From positions 1 through 64,000 of the forward strand of contig DF237314.1 in NCBI GenBank assembly GCA_000708835.1: 64,000 nucleotides of DNA, read 5' to 3'. The translations under genes were made by a program, and so were the position numbers. Shown here piece after piece: positions 11,657 to 26,600 of this stretch. Numbering within the stretch: position 1 is the stretch's first letter; the number at the start of each line of letters is the position of its first letter. The DNA comes from Klebsormidium nitens. Lineage: Eukaryota; Streptophyta; Klebsormidiophyceae; Klebsormidiales; Klebsormidiaceae. The notes beneath the pieces are model-generated. The model saw only the letters and a list, made by a program, of their open reading frames with translations. It did no database searches and had not been told where the DNA came from.

Positions 11657-14600
11657 TCAACTAAAGTTCAAATCAATCGCTCCTCGTTCGTCCTCGGGAA
11701 CTTCCAGCGTCGCATACAAGAGCTGCGTTTCCCGGGCCCCCAACACGGCTTCTACGTCCTTCTTTCTATCCGTCATTTTCGCTTTGACTTTATCGTCCAA
11801 ACACACCGCCAAGGGACTCAAATTCTGCAGGCTGGCCGCCTCTCCCTTGAGGCCCTTGCCTGGCGGAAGTTTCTCACGATTGAAATGAGGAGTTTGCGGC
11901 TCCAATTGCGGTTGAGTCTCTTGTTTGAGTACAGGCACGTCAGCGGGATGCGGACTCTGCTCCATTGTCTGGAGAGCTTTTCGACGGCCGGTCCACCGGG
12001 GCACACGGCTGAGAAGACCCGCTAGCCTCCCTGCGAATGGAAAGGCAAGTTGGTTCTAGACTTTGGACGCACGTACTGGGGATTGCGTAAGACCTGATAC
12101 CGGTGGACACTGCCCGTCGCACACTATCCCGCAACATCCTATCTAAATGCTACAGTCAATAAGGCATTGTACAGGACGGGTTTGGCCTCGGTTTCGTGCC
12201 GAGCTACCACACCGACTTCATACCACATGGTCGCCTCTTCTTGTATCGCAACCCTTGAAAGGGTTGGGCGAAATTACAGACAAGTATACGGCTTATAAGC
12301 AGGGAGTTTGTGCAAGATAGTTTGTGACGGACAGCGTCCACCGGTATCAGGTTGACGCAATCACCAGTACAAGAAGAGTCCGGACAACTTTTGGCAATTG
12401 TGCGCAAGAGTGCGCGTCTTGAGGTTTACTGAAAGTGAACTGGGTCAGTGCATGCCACAAGCATCCAAGAATATGGTACCAGAAGAGCAACGACCCAGCA
12501 AGCCGTCCAGTTCGCCGGTGTATTTACGATCGGCCGAGAAGGAGCGAGACGGAGCGTGACCAGTAACCCGACGCACTGAGCCCTTGGAAAAAAACCCTGT
12601 GCTTCTGGTTATCGCACAGATTACTTAAAGGGTAGCGAAAGCGATACGGCGATAACCATGACCACCCGAAAGGAGAGGGAAAACATGGCAGAGTGCTGGC
12701 ATACCTGAATGGTGCTTCGCCCCGTCGTCGTACTCGTCGAGTGTCCAACCAATCTCGCGGACCGCCGCCTCGTGCTGCAAGGACCAAATGCAGAGACCAT
12801 CAGGTTTCCACACAGCTGTCCACGATACCCATGCATGTTCAATACGAGATTCGGATCTGACCAGACCCAACCCGGCGGAACCGCCTCTTATTAAAGCCAA
12901 TACAGCACCCGCGGAAAGACTCTTTTCCGGCGATCCAAACCCCAAAAGAGTCCGAGTGCTGGGCTTGTTGTCAGCATGCTGAGGCGCAGCCCTGCCATCG
13001 GCTCTGGCTATTACCATCCAAACATCTGTAGGTGTGCTTGCAGGGCCTCGAGTAAGAACAGGAATCTTTTGCAATATGTACTGCCCGTGCTTTGGTTCCT
13101 CTGCTCATTCGAAATAAGAAATTTTTCTCTCAGAGGTTTCCTGATCACGGAAGTCTTCTGCCTAGTACGTTTATCTAGAGCCGGTGAAGCTCACCTCCGA
13201 AGGTCGAATTCCATGCCGCTGCCGGAACTCCCGCAGAGCCTTCTTCTCCTCGGGGCTGACGCGTCCCGCCGAGCAGATGCCGCCCAGCACGTCCTGCAAG
13301 CACCGTGCCCGCGATCAGCAATACTCCTATGAATTAGGTAGGATAGTTTCTAGGTAGGGTAGTAAGAGTCCCCGGCGAAAAGCAGAACTAAAAATCTAAA
13401 CCGACAAAAGTACCCGCTCCGCACCCTTACCCACCCTAACCCCAAAAGCAACCCCACCCGCTCGCCGGGCCGTGACCACACCTATCTAAAACTATCCTAC
13501 CGTATAGGTCTGTCTATCAGCAAGGCGGTGGGAGATTTGCGCAGACCTAAACACCAAACTTTTATACGACAATCAGCGGCCCAACGAGACTCGAAAAGAA
13601 TGCTAATCTTGTGTGCGTACGCTCGAATCTGAATACTTCCACTTCCCATGCATCCTCGTAAGGATCGGTACAAAGGCTTTGACATTTGAAATAGTAGACT
13701 GCGAACCAAACAAGACTGATCAGGCACACCTTATCTCCTGGAAACGTGTCCATGGACCTCTAGAGTGCATGGTACCGAAGACGCAGCAAACCGTCTCGTA
13801 TTACATACTCGGAGACAGTTCGCATATTTCTTCTATACCACGGAGGAAGGCGTGATTGATGCAGCGATGAGTAGGCAAGCAAACCAGTTGCCGCGGCCTG
13901 ACCTTGTACGTCTCCAGGCTGCGGTCCTTGCTGAGGTTGCGCTTGGCGAGCTTGGTGGCGAGGTCCGAGTTGATGGTTGCGGAAACGGACAGGATCAGGC
14001 TCGGGTCGTTGGCAAGCACCTGGCGCAACCTGCAGATACACTTTCCGCTCTTAGGCAGATAATGATTGAAATAAAGATTACACGAAAGCGGGCACGACGC
14101 AGACAAACTTCACCCATTTAGCAAGGTAACAGTCTTTTGAGGAGGGACACGAAGCTCGTTCTTAACCAAATAGCATTTATCCAAGAAGAAAGACGAGTCT
14201 CGATCAACCGACAGTCATCCGAGACTGGACACCATTCTCGCTAAGGTTCAGGAAGGAGACAATCGAGAACAAACACGGGAAGAGGGATTTCATAGCGATT
14301 TCCGTGAACCGCAGACTGAAGGTTTTACTGGTAAAGCTCCCGTTCGGAAAGCTGTATGTTGGAGGACGGACGTTCGATCCAGGTGACAACTACGAAGTTC
14401 GTGTCACGCACTTCGCGGTTTCACCAAATATGCACAGCCAATCACGAATGTGCGAAAACATCAGAAGCGGCATAAGCAGGCCTGCCAAATGAGCCTGGGC
14501 CCAGCCAAAGCTTTTTTCTATGCAGACTCGGGATAAAGGAACTCCGTTTTACGGGCTATTCCTGACGTGCCGCGGGCGTATGCAGCCGAAATACGACAGC

Positions 14601-17600
14601 AGAACAAACAACAAGCCACACCGAACAAAAAAAACAGACCTCAGACGGGAACAAGATATATTTCTTACTTGTGCTTATCCCAGACCACGACTTTGGTCGG
14701 CACCAGAGTCGTGACGGTGGCACCCGCCAGGTGCCCTTTCGCGAGGAGCGCCGTCTCGCCCACGAGGCTGCCCCGCTGGACCTGCCCCACCGCGCCGCCG
14801 TTCACTGTTACCTCCGCGCACCCGCTGCAGAGCGGAACCGGGATCAGCGAGAGGCAACGACTCTACAAAGGGAAAGCAACACACAGAGCGGAAACGGATT
14901 ACCGAAGTTTGATGACCTTCACCCCCGCGCACCCGCTGCAAAGCGGAAACGGAATCAGAAAGCGGAACGGTGTCACAGCGGAAACTATTTTACAGAGCGG
15001 AAACGGGGTTACAAAGGTAAATCGCCTTTACCTCCGAGCACCCGCTGCACGAGGTGGAAACGGAAGAATTGTGAGTCGGGTTTCCCTGGTGCAGGGCTGG
15101 CTTTCACGGTGATCCGAAAAGGCAGGCATGTACGCCTTTCAAATGGACAGAGCAGGCACGCTTTATCCAAAAAGGCAGGAAACTACGCTTTTGAAAAAGG
15201 CGGGCCGGAAACATTTCTAGAGGGGGGATACGTTTAGGCTGGATACGCACGGAAAGGGTAAAATGAAATCGTTAATCAGGGTCAGAGTTCTTTGTTTTCA
15301 GGCTGGGTGTTTACGGTCAGCCACAGGTGCGAGGCTTGACTAGTCCGAGAAGGCGAGCACGGTATACGGCCTTCGTATACGGCCTTCGGAGAGAGCACGG
15401 TATACGGCCTTCGTATACGGCCTTCGGAGAGAACAAATCAAAAGGGTGTTGTTCAGAAGCTAATTGAAAGCCTTGGCACGAAAAAAATAAAGCCGGAGTT
15501 CACCATGGAAGTGGACGTAGAAATGGAGAATGAATGATGCAGACTGAAGCACGAATATCTTTCGCTACAAAGGCCCTACAATCTGATCGTGACAACGAAA
15601 CCCCCGATGTGTATCAATCTCGCTGAGGCGAACCACTGAACGCACCAGCCAACGTCTGCATAAACACGGGACCGCAGGATCGTGCTCACCTAATGATGAG
15701 ATAGATGTCGTCTACTTGGTCACCCTGCTTCAGAATCTGCACAGCACCCAGAGTTCGAGGTGGCCCGTTCGCATGAGTCAGATCGACCGGACTAGACTCT
15801 GTGTGAAGTTCGGCACCTTGACGTGAATGCAACCACTTCCTTCAGACGGCGTGAGCTGTACGATTATCCAAAAGCTCTGAAAGACTGTGAATGGACGAGG
15901 TGTGATGCGTTCTGAAAGTGAGAAAACGATTCTCTTGGTCGGCCGAAACTTAGAAGAGTTCTCCTCCCTCCGCACATGGTTCATCAAGAAGGGGTGCAAA
16001 CGAGAAGTCTCGAGAAATAGTTGGATTGTGTGGCAATATTCACCTTGGTTCAATTGGATCCGAGCCCGAAAAAGTACTCCCTATGCACAATTGACTAATC
16101 CAGTCAAAACAGCTTTGCGAAACCAAGGATACCTATCATCACAATCAGGCCAATATGGATTCCTTGCTTTCATATCAAGGAGCGACATTGCCCGTCTTCG
16201 ACTTGGCACTGTTGATTTAATCGACAGAAAAAAAGACAAGCCAAACGATGGTGGCAGGTCATCGGCAAAACTTTACAAAGAAGTGCAACCCATCGTTCTC
16301 GATCCGCCTACCACGTGGTCTGTTGGCAGTTCTCGCCACTCCGCCTCTGCATAGCGCATCAGCTTTTTGAACTGGCAGGCCGTGACGCCGTGCCGCTGGA
16401 ACTCCAGCTCAAAAACGTCCAGCTCGTCCGAAGAGAACTCGACCTGCACCGGATGGAGCCTCGGTTGCGTTTTTCCCTTCTGAGTTCCAAGGTATTGTTT
16501 ATGCTTATGTTTACAACCCTAGAGCCTAAGCTTCTTGCGCACCAGCGAGAGTAAATTGGTGTCCAGATGTAATGGCTTAGGTCAGGCAGGGAATGGACTT
16601 CACGTCTGTTGACATTTTTACGTTTCTTCACAAGTTGCAAGCTTCTGAAGGACCCAAGTTGATTAGTCGTCCGTTTGCCACGTCTGGTTTGGCCTCAGAA
16701 TGCATCTTCAAAAGCTTTCACGGTTGGCGTGTCCCCTTAAGCGACTGCAGCAGTGTCCACTTGTTCATCAGGTTAGGTTCTTGTCTGTGACGCCTTTCGA
16801 ACTTGTTTACGAAGTATGGGGCGAAACTTCGACAAGCACCACATACAATATTCAAAATACTTGACTGACTTTCAAACAGGCAGTGAAGCAGCAAGAAGCC
16901 GTGTGTCCTAACAGGGCCTTTTCAAAGCTTCAATTATTTGCAGACCCTTCAATCGTGAGAACTTCGTGAAAGGAAATAAGTCCCATGACCAATTTTGTCA
17001 ACAGGCTTCTCTGGAGTAATGTGCAAAACCTCAAGACTTGGATAAGGAATAGAGTCCAGGAGAAAGGCTGACCTCGCGCCGTTCAAGGAGAAGGATGCCG
17101 ATCTGTGTGAGGTTGATGAGCAGGAAAACGCAGCCCCACATGCTGGGTATGTACATGGGCGTGGGTTGCAGCTGCAAACAAGCAGACTTACTCAATGGAG
17201 CTTAATGGCATTAGACTAGCTGACATGCACGCATGCATAAGATCTGTGCTGCCTCTCAGTATCCTTTAAGGGGCAATCCGATTAAACAAATTGAGATAGC
17301 TGAGCCAAACAGGATTGATAAAGTTTAAGAGCACATTTGGCAGTGGGAGTATACTGACGGACGCAGTAGTATGATCTGTACTGAAGCTAGGGCGGTGGAA
17401 GCGAGCGCGCTCGAATGTCAGGCTTACCATGTTGAAAGTGATCCCGCAGATGCCCCCGCAGACCATGAAACTCCTGAGGAACAGCATGTCCTGCAAAGCG
17501 CAGTTACATTGTCATCTGCTAGGTTCCTAGATTTGAAAGCCCATGCCACGTGTTCCTCCTAAATGCTTACCGTCACAACTCCCCATCAATGCCTCAATTT

Positions 17601-18758
17601 GAATGCAGACCTTGACTCCCTCAGCATTTCAATCATCTTCAGTCATTATTGACCAACCGTACTAAGTAAGTTCCTTCATGACTTTCGATTTGAGGGAAAG
17701 AGGGTGCATATGAGAGGGGCTGGAGGCACCATCGTTGCACGCAAACAATTCCTTCTTAACTGCCCCAACAAATGTAATCAATGAAGCAGTCACGGAAGAT
17801 TACCTACCTTCATAAACAGTGCGATAACTCCAAACAGACTCGCAAGGTGGCCCAAGCCAAGCAGTTGATTGCGCGTCAGTGAAGCGCGCAGCCATCCTAG
17901 GAAAGACGTTTGTTTCTTCTCGCCCCCACTCTTTGCTTGTTCGGTGGCGCCGCAGACTGCTTGTGCTAGAGTAGGATCCAGTTGGGGGTTTACACCCACA
18001 GATGTGACAGGACTAATGGGACGGGCCGCGTGGTGCTCAAGAAAGGGGGGGGGCTGTTCAGAGTAAGGTCTTATTTGCTGGAAGCCGGGAGCCACATATA
18101 GAAGGGGGTTATGTACCGCTGATTGGCTGCCCTCTGGTTTTATTCTAGTCTCAAGTGCATTTGGTGCAAAGAAGTTTCCTATTTGTGAGAGGGGTTTGGT
18201 TGTATTGGTGGGAGCAGGGTAACTTTGCAGATATCCAAATGTGACCAAGAGCTTGGCGTTGGATGATAGCTGATGCTGGTCCTTCGTGAAACCCCCAAAC
18301 ACAGGCTTGCTGGCACCAAAACCACCTCCTGAAGCCGGCTGTTTTACAGTCATTAGGGGGGTACCACACGGAGGCCTCGCAGGCTGCTCTGATTCAACCC
18401 CATGTTTTATAGCACTTGTCTGGGGCAAAGCAAAAGCTGAAAGTCTAGGAGGGGCCTGACCACTCAACCGCAAACACGCAGATTGCCTGACGGTACTACC
18501 ACAAAGCTGTGGGCACAATGCTGTCAGCTCCTGTGGAGCATGGACTGCAATGTCAGGGACTCTGCGCACGGCCTTTGCAATCTGGAAAGCCCACATTGCA
18601 TGCATCTTGCTTTTTACCAAATTTGGGGCAGACGCCTTGTCCTCAGTCCGTCCTTCTAAATTCAGAAATCTGGCTCCTATCTGCATCTGGCCGAAGTGCT
18701 CTAAGCTGAAGATCCATAAACCTCCAAGCATGAGCAAAGCAGGCTCCTTCCTCTTCAT
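11657..18758 (-). CDS. Popeye-like membrane protein with cyclic-nucleotide-binding fold
   Basis: Exons (- strand): 18758-17808, 17490-17428, 17171-17073, 16443-16312, 15736-15690, 14824-14669, 14029-13903, 13293-13195, 12774-12705, 12030-11657; 2118 bases, 705 residues, all phases consistent. Residues 1-290 are Pro/Gly/Ser-rich and may include a targeting peptide. Three membrane helices follow (LLGLGHLASLFGVIALFMK, MLFLRSFMVCGGICGITFNM, WGCVFLLINLTQIGILLL), then a cNMP-binding beta-roll (ILKQGDQVDDIYLIIS, VTVNGG, VGETALLAKG). This order, three helices then the cNMP fold, is that of Popeye-domain proteins, which bind cAMP in animals. The phosphate cassette has GE but AGATV where canonical sites have Arg, so nucleotide binding is unproven. 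Residues 580-705 lack a known domain. The start is the farthest upstream ATG; a missing 5' exon is possible. Confidence 0.8.
14810..15062 (-). repeat. Triplicated 3' splice site and exon start
   Basis: The true acceptor of the sixth exon of the Popeye-like gene (AG at 14826-14825, followed by CGGGTGCGCGGAGGT) recurs in the upstream intron with AG at 14937-14936 (CGGGTGCGCGGGGGT) and 15046-15045 (CGGGTGCTCGGAGGT), spacings 111 and 109 bases. AGCGGAAAC-type motifs recur between the copies. The decoy exons would keep the first few codons in frame. This looks like a tandem duplication across an intron-exon border. Confidence 0.8.
15355..15430 (+). repeat. Perfect 38-bp tandem duplication with nested repeat
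   Basis: Two adjacent 38-base copies (15355-15392, 15393-15430) that start GAGCACGG; inside each, TATACGGCCTTCG occurs twice, giving four copies in all. It lies in an intron of the Popeye-like gene. Confidence 0.93.
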
Positions 18759-19290
18759 TCAGATCTGCTGTTGCAGCTTCCTACACCTTAATCAGGCAGG
18801 AGAACGACAGGAACGCGGCTATTGAATCTTCCAAGTTAAACAGCAACAAAGTGTGTTGCAATTGCCTCCCTGCCCGGTTGGCCATGGCGCCTTCAAGTTC
18901 GTGATGGACGCCATGGATGCAAGTGGCCGAGTGACTCGGGTCTGGTTCGTTCTTCTTCCTTCTCAAGTTGCATTTAGTTGTCGACGATTGTCGCTGTAGC
19001 CGTCCAATCTATACAAAGTACATCATCGAACGGCTCAGAGTCACATGTATCAAATGCTTGCACTGTATCAGATCAGCTGGTTTAAAAGTTCTCAGGATTG
19101 AAAATTAGGGTTTGCAACAAGGGCGCTGGTGGGCAAAGCGGGGGCAAAGCTTCAAAAGGAGGTGAAAAAGAATCCAGTCTCCAGAAGTTACTGCTCGCAG
19201 CTCGTTATTAGATTGTTGCTTTAGCCAATCCGCGCAGCGGCCTTTCTGAAAGCTGCAAGCTTAGGCTGAGGCTGGATTTTCATTGCAACC
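18759..19290. promoter_or_regulatory. Putative shared divergent promoter region
   Basis: 532 bases separate the start codons of the Popeye-like gene (-) and pantothenate synthetase (+). Both promoters, or further 5' untranslated exons, should lie here. No specific element could be identified; an open frame on the - strand (18966-18781) is not supported as coding. Confidence 0.4.
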
Positions 19291-22343
<3,053 letters not shown>

Positions 22344-23652
22344 GTTCCCCGTAGGTAGCTTATAGTCTGTCCTTACTTTCTGATACGTGAGGCCTTATTT
22401 ATAGATTCGATCTGCGACCAGCCCATCGTGGTCCGGGGTCGATAGCACGTCTGCCACCGCTCTGGAAGGTACACCTGATGCATTGCTCGAATGTAAAAGG
22501 GTCACAGTCCACTTTGAGATTTATTTTGGGCTTGCGCAACGGCGCTCGTTCAACCATGAATTCATGCATGCACTATCATTCAGCTTTGCGCAATTTGATC
22601 CGGAGAATTGTATGACGGTCATGATATGACGATGATAGAGCTGCATTTGTGTATATCGACGGGTCCGACGCACATGTTGCGTGCATGGCCCCCACGTACC
22701 CGCCTCTAGCCCAGTGTGCAAGCGACGACGACTCGCTTACCGGTCCAAGGTAAGATCGAGTAGTCGAGCTTGCGCCGGTAATTGCAAGTCACATGTGCAT
22801 GGCTCGATAATGCAGTTATAGCTCTAAACCGCCAGTACATAATTCCTTTGCTCACTGCTATAACTAGGCATGCTATGCATGTGGGCTTCTATGAGGGGCC
22901 GGCTGCAGATCGTGCGCCTAGTATCTTCAAAGGCGATTGAACTAGGTTCATGACAAAGCCATTCACACCACATCAATGGTATGCCATGCATGGTGTACGC
23001 AGATTGCATTCGCATGACGGATAGCACTTATAACACAATTCCGGAGGAAAACAAACTCTGTTCTGCCTTGGTAGAATAGTCTCAGACGAACGTGTAATTA
23101 AGTTTTAGCATACCGTTGAGCCGTGCAAACGTTCTGGTCGTTATGTAAACGATACCGATGCGTATTGGCTTCGGTCGAAACAACTGCAGTCTATGCTTAG
23201 CACGACTCTAACCTATAAAATCTACTTGAGCAATCAGGTAATCACCACTTCTCTTACTAATGACCACAAATGCAACAAAGGCAAAGCATCTCGTCTGATC
23301 CAGCATTAATCAAACCACTTTCCCGGCCTTAATCTCGCTTTTACCGTTCTCAAACCACTTTCCCGGCCTTAATCTCGCTTTTACCGTTCGCATACTCGCC
23401 GTTACCATTTGCCACCGGTAAATGCCCCGAGGCAACACCAGCTGGGGTTTCACCAGCCTGAGCCAATTCGATTGCAGCTCCTGGACAGGCCATTGGACAG
23501 AGATGCCGTCAGTAAAGCAGCAATTTATTTCAACCCGCGATCGGACGCCATTTGTGACTTATCTGGGCCTAGAAGCAAAGCATGAAGCGGCTCAGCTGAG
23601 GTATGAGTGAGCAACCTCATCTAATAGAGAGAGCAGCAGCAGAAGGATCTCA
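22344..23652. other. Spacer between convergent PANC and Ca2+-ATPase
   Basis: No gene recognised. It should contain both 3' untranslated regions, and it holds the 40-bp tandem duplication at 23310-23389. A 62-codon frame (23422-23610, +) has no recognisable domain. Confidence 0.5.
23310..23389 (+). repeat. Perfect 40-bp tandem duplication
   Basis: Two identical adjacent 40-base copies (23310-23349, 23350-23389), each starting TCAAACCACTTTCCCGG and ending TTTTACCGTTC. Identity suggests a recent slippage event; no function suggested. Confidence 0.95.
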
Positions 23653-26600
23653 TCAAGAGAACTTAGCAAATATGCCTATGTGCCTGGACAAACAGTAAAA
23701 TCTACCGTTGAGGCACTTCCGAACACCCTGCATCCGATGCGTCCTGGCAGCCTCACCTTCCGCCTCTGCGCTACCATTATGGCCGGCAGCTTTCGCCTTG
23801 AGTTCCGCGTGCGCCTTCCGCTTCTTCCGGCTGATCAGGATCTTGGTCAGCCACCTGAAGTAGCGCGTCTCGGGGAACGGTTTGTTGGGCACAGGGAGCA
23901 GCTTCACGAGCGCGGCAATGGGCATGCCAACCAGCCCGATGATCACGCACACGATCCACTGCCACCAATTGAGGGGGGTGGTGGTGGCGAAATCCCCGAG
24001 GAACTCGACGATGATGATCTGCCATAAAGAAGAGACTAGAGTGAGGACTGTTGCGGGTGAGATGAGGGACTCGACGACAATGATCTGCCAGGAAACAAGG
24101 AACTGGAGTGAGGACTGTTGCGGAAGAAGCGGAGGAAGTCCGAAGGTGATCCGTCAAGAATGGAGGAACCAGAGAGAGAGAAGTATACTGTGGGTAAACT
24201 CAGGAAGGGTGCACTAAAATGCACGAAACCAGCTGCAAGCTTAGAAGATGAGAATCATTCTTAAGAGACGCTGACTGCGACTTTTGGTGAAGCAAACCAA
24301 CCGACCAGCTGATTTCAACAAGCAACATCAAATCCCCAATATGAATCAATCACCAGGCTGCAACATCTGGAGAAGACACACCTTCGATAATGCTAAGTGA
24401 GGCGAAGGCTAAAATGAAGTACACGACCTTTCAGACTTGCGGAATGGGGGAGCGCTGCAGACCCGAGTGAAGAGGACGGTTGCAAACAGCTCCGCAGCGG
24501 GAAAATCTGCAGCTGAGCTTCCTACCTGCAGCCCGATCGTGATGAAGATGATGCCCACAAACATCTTGTTCTTGAAAAATCCCTCGAAGCAGTTGACCTG
24601 TTCAGGCTTGCGAGAGCTGATTTCGTTGAAAATCTGCACGGGAGCAACAACGAAGCGCGAGTTGATAGTCGGTTTCGCGCGGGAGTTGCAGAGTGCACGA
24701 CCAAAAAACACACTTTCTACGTGAGAAAATGCAAGACAGGAGAACAGACGAGGAGAGGATGGTACTGCTACGGTACTTCTACATCAAGCAACAGGAAATA
24801 GTTTTCCTTTGAACGGACCTTTTCTGACTGCTTCCATAAGCTTCCTCATCTCAATCGGCCACCCCAGAGACTGACAGGAGTGATGTGCTAGTGAAGGGCA
24901 CGCTAATAGTGGCACATGACTCACTTGGCAGAAGACGAAGGCGTTGAAGATCATGGTGCCGTTGAGGAGCGTGGAGTGCGTCTCTTTTCCAACCCTCGGT
25001 GGCGGGTAGCCCGCGTCCGAGAAACCGAAGATGCTTTTGCCTGCAACAAACAAACCAACCCTCAGATGAAGCTTTCCACGAGTGCAGAGGCTCAGGTATC
25101 AGCCGGGTGTCAATGCTTTGAGCATGTGCGTCCGAGACCGCTAAGGCGTCCCTACAAAGACGCCCTTGTTTCGAGGCTTGCTTCCAAACCTCTCTGCATA
25201 TCTTAAAACCACCGGGCACTATAATACCTCCCTGGACTTGATACCCAACGAATCAACAAAACTTCCCTGCAGAACAGCCCAAAGCAGTACCGAGCGACTG
25301 TACATGTTCCCAACACCGCTCGCAAACCCAAGAACCGGCAGTTGGAGGCAGCAAGCAAAGCCTGCCAAAGCGAACAAGTAAGCGGAGGACCCGAGAATGG
25401 ATCTTGAAAGTCCACCCACCTCCAAACTGCAACGTGAACAGGACGATGAGTTGGTAGACCGCCTGGCCCGCGATGTTGCGGAACATGAAGTTGGTGATGA
25501 GCGGGGCGGTGCGTCCGACGGGGGGGCGCAGCAGGAGGTCGTCGGTGGGGGGTTCGGTGGCGAGTGCCAGCGCGCCCAAAGTGTCCATGATCAGGTTGAC
25601 CCACAGCAGCTGGACGGCGGTCAGCGGGACGTTGCCGCTGGCGAGCGCCGAGACGAAGTTGATGGAGAGCGCGACCACGTTGACGGTCAGCTGGAACTGG
25701 ATGAACTTCTGGATGTTGACGTACACGGAGCGGCCCCAGCGGATGACCTGGAATCGAGAAGGAGGCACGGGTCAGCAGAGTTAAGCGCCGGGGAATTCAG
25801 AGGGAACGAAGTGAAGGGGGATAGTAAGGCGCAAGCGGCTGGATGCAGAATTAGGTGTAGAAAGAAGCTAGAAGAAACAAACAAAAACGACGGCGCTTTC
25901 TGATGGCTGCAAACGCACATTAGGTGTTAAAGAAACTCGAAGAACAGACAAGGACAGTGATTTGCCGACCCACTCTGCCAAACCGAAAAATCTGAAACCA
26001 CTGGAAAAGGCGCCCGCCTGTGATACACGAGGCGAGTCCGTATGATATGGGGGGAAGGGGGCAGGGGGAGGGGGGAGCGTCGTTGCTTTATAAGGCAGCG
26101 TATCAGACTCCTTCAATGAGAGCAATTTTCTCCATCGTTTGCAAAACTCTAGCAAACAAGACCTCCCCATCAGTCAATAATACGGCAAGCGGCCGACGTG
26201 AAGCTCACCTTGACGATGGACGCAAAATTGTCATCCAGAATGATAATGTCGGAGCTCTCCTTGGCGACCTCCGTCCCGGCAATCCCCATGGACAGCCCGA
26301 TGTCGGCCTCATGCAGTGCGGGCGCGTCGTTGGTGCCGTCGCCCGTCACACCGACGACGTTGCCCATCGCTCGCAGCCGCTTCACCAGCATGTGCTTGTC
26401 GGTGGGGGAGGAGCGGGCCATCACCTAGAGACGTAGCTTTCACGAGTCAGGGTCGGGATTGTTGAAAATCCAGGGAAGTGCTGGGCGAGGCTTGATGACA
26501 AGATTCATGCATGAAGCTGCTGGTGAGCGTGCAACGCATTGACAAAGCTGGATCACCGCCCGCGAGACTTTCCGGAAATTTAAGGGAAGAAGCTACGACG

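Larger units (their letters stand above)
1..14030. repeat. Tandem segmental duplication, period about 7.1-7.3 kb
   Basis: Two diverged copies of one block lie head to tail: roughly 1-6950 and 7130-14030. Matching landmarks in the same order and orientation are the methyltransferase relics (1299-1433 and 8350-8470; 490-700 and 7545-7725), the F-box/ARM reading frames (from 1945 and from 9013), and Popeye-like exons: last exon acceptor near 5206 and 12030, next at 5768 and 12774, next at 6285 and 13293, next near 6736 and 14029. The right break of the left copy falls inside the Popeye-like gene, upstream of its seventh exon, so only the right copy keeps the 5' exons. The left break is near or beyond position 1. 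Divergence includes many indels, so the event is not recent. Confidence 0.85.
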
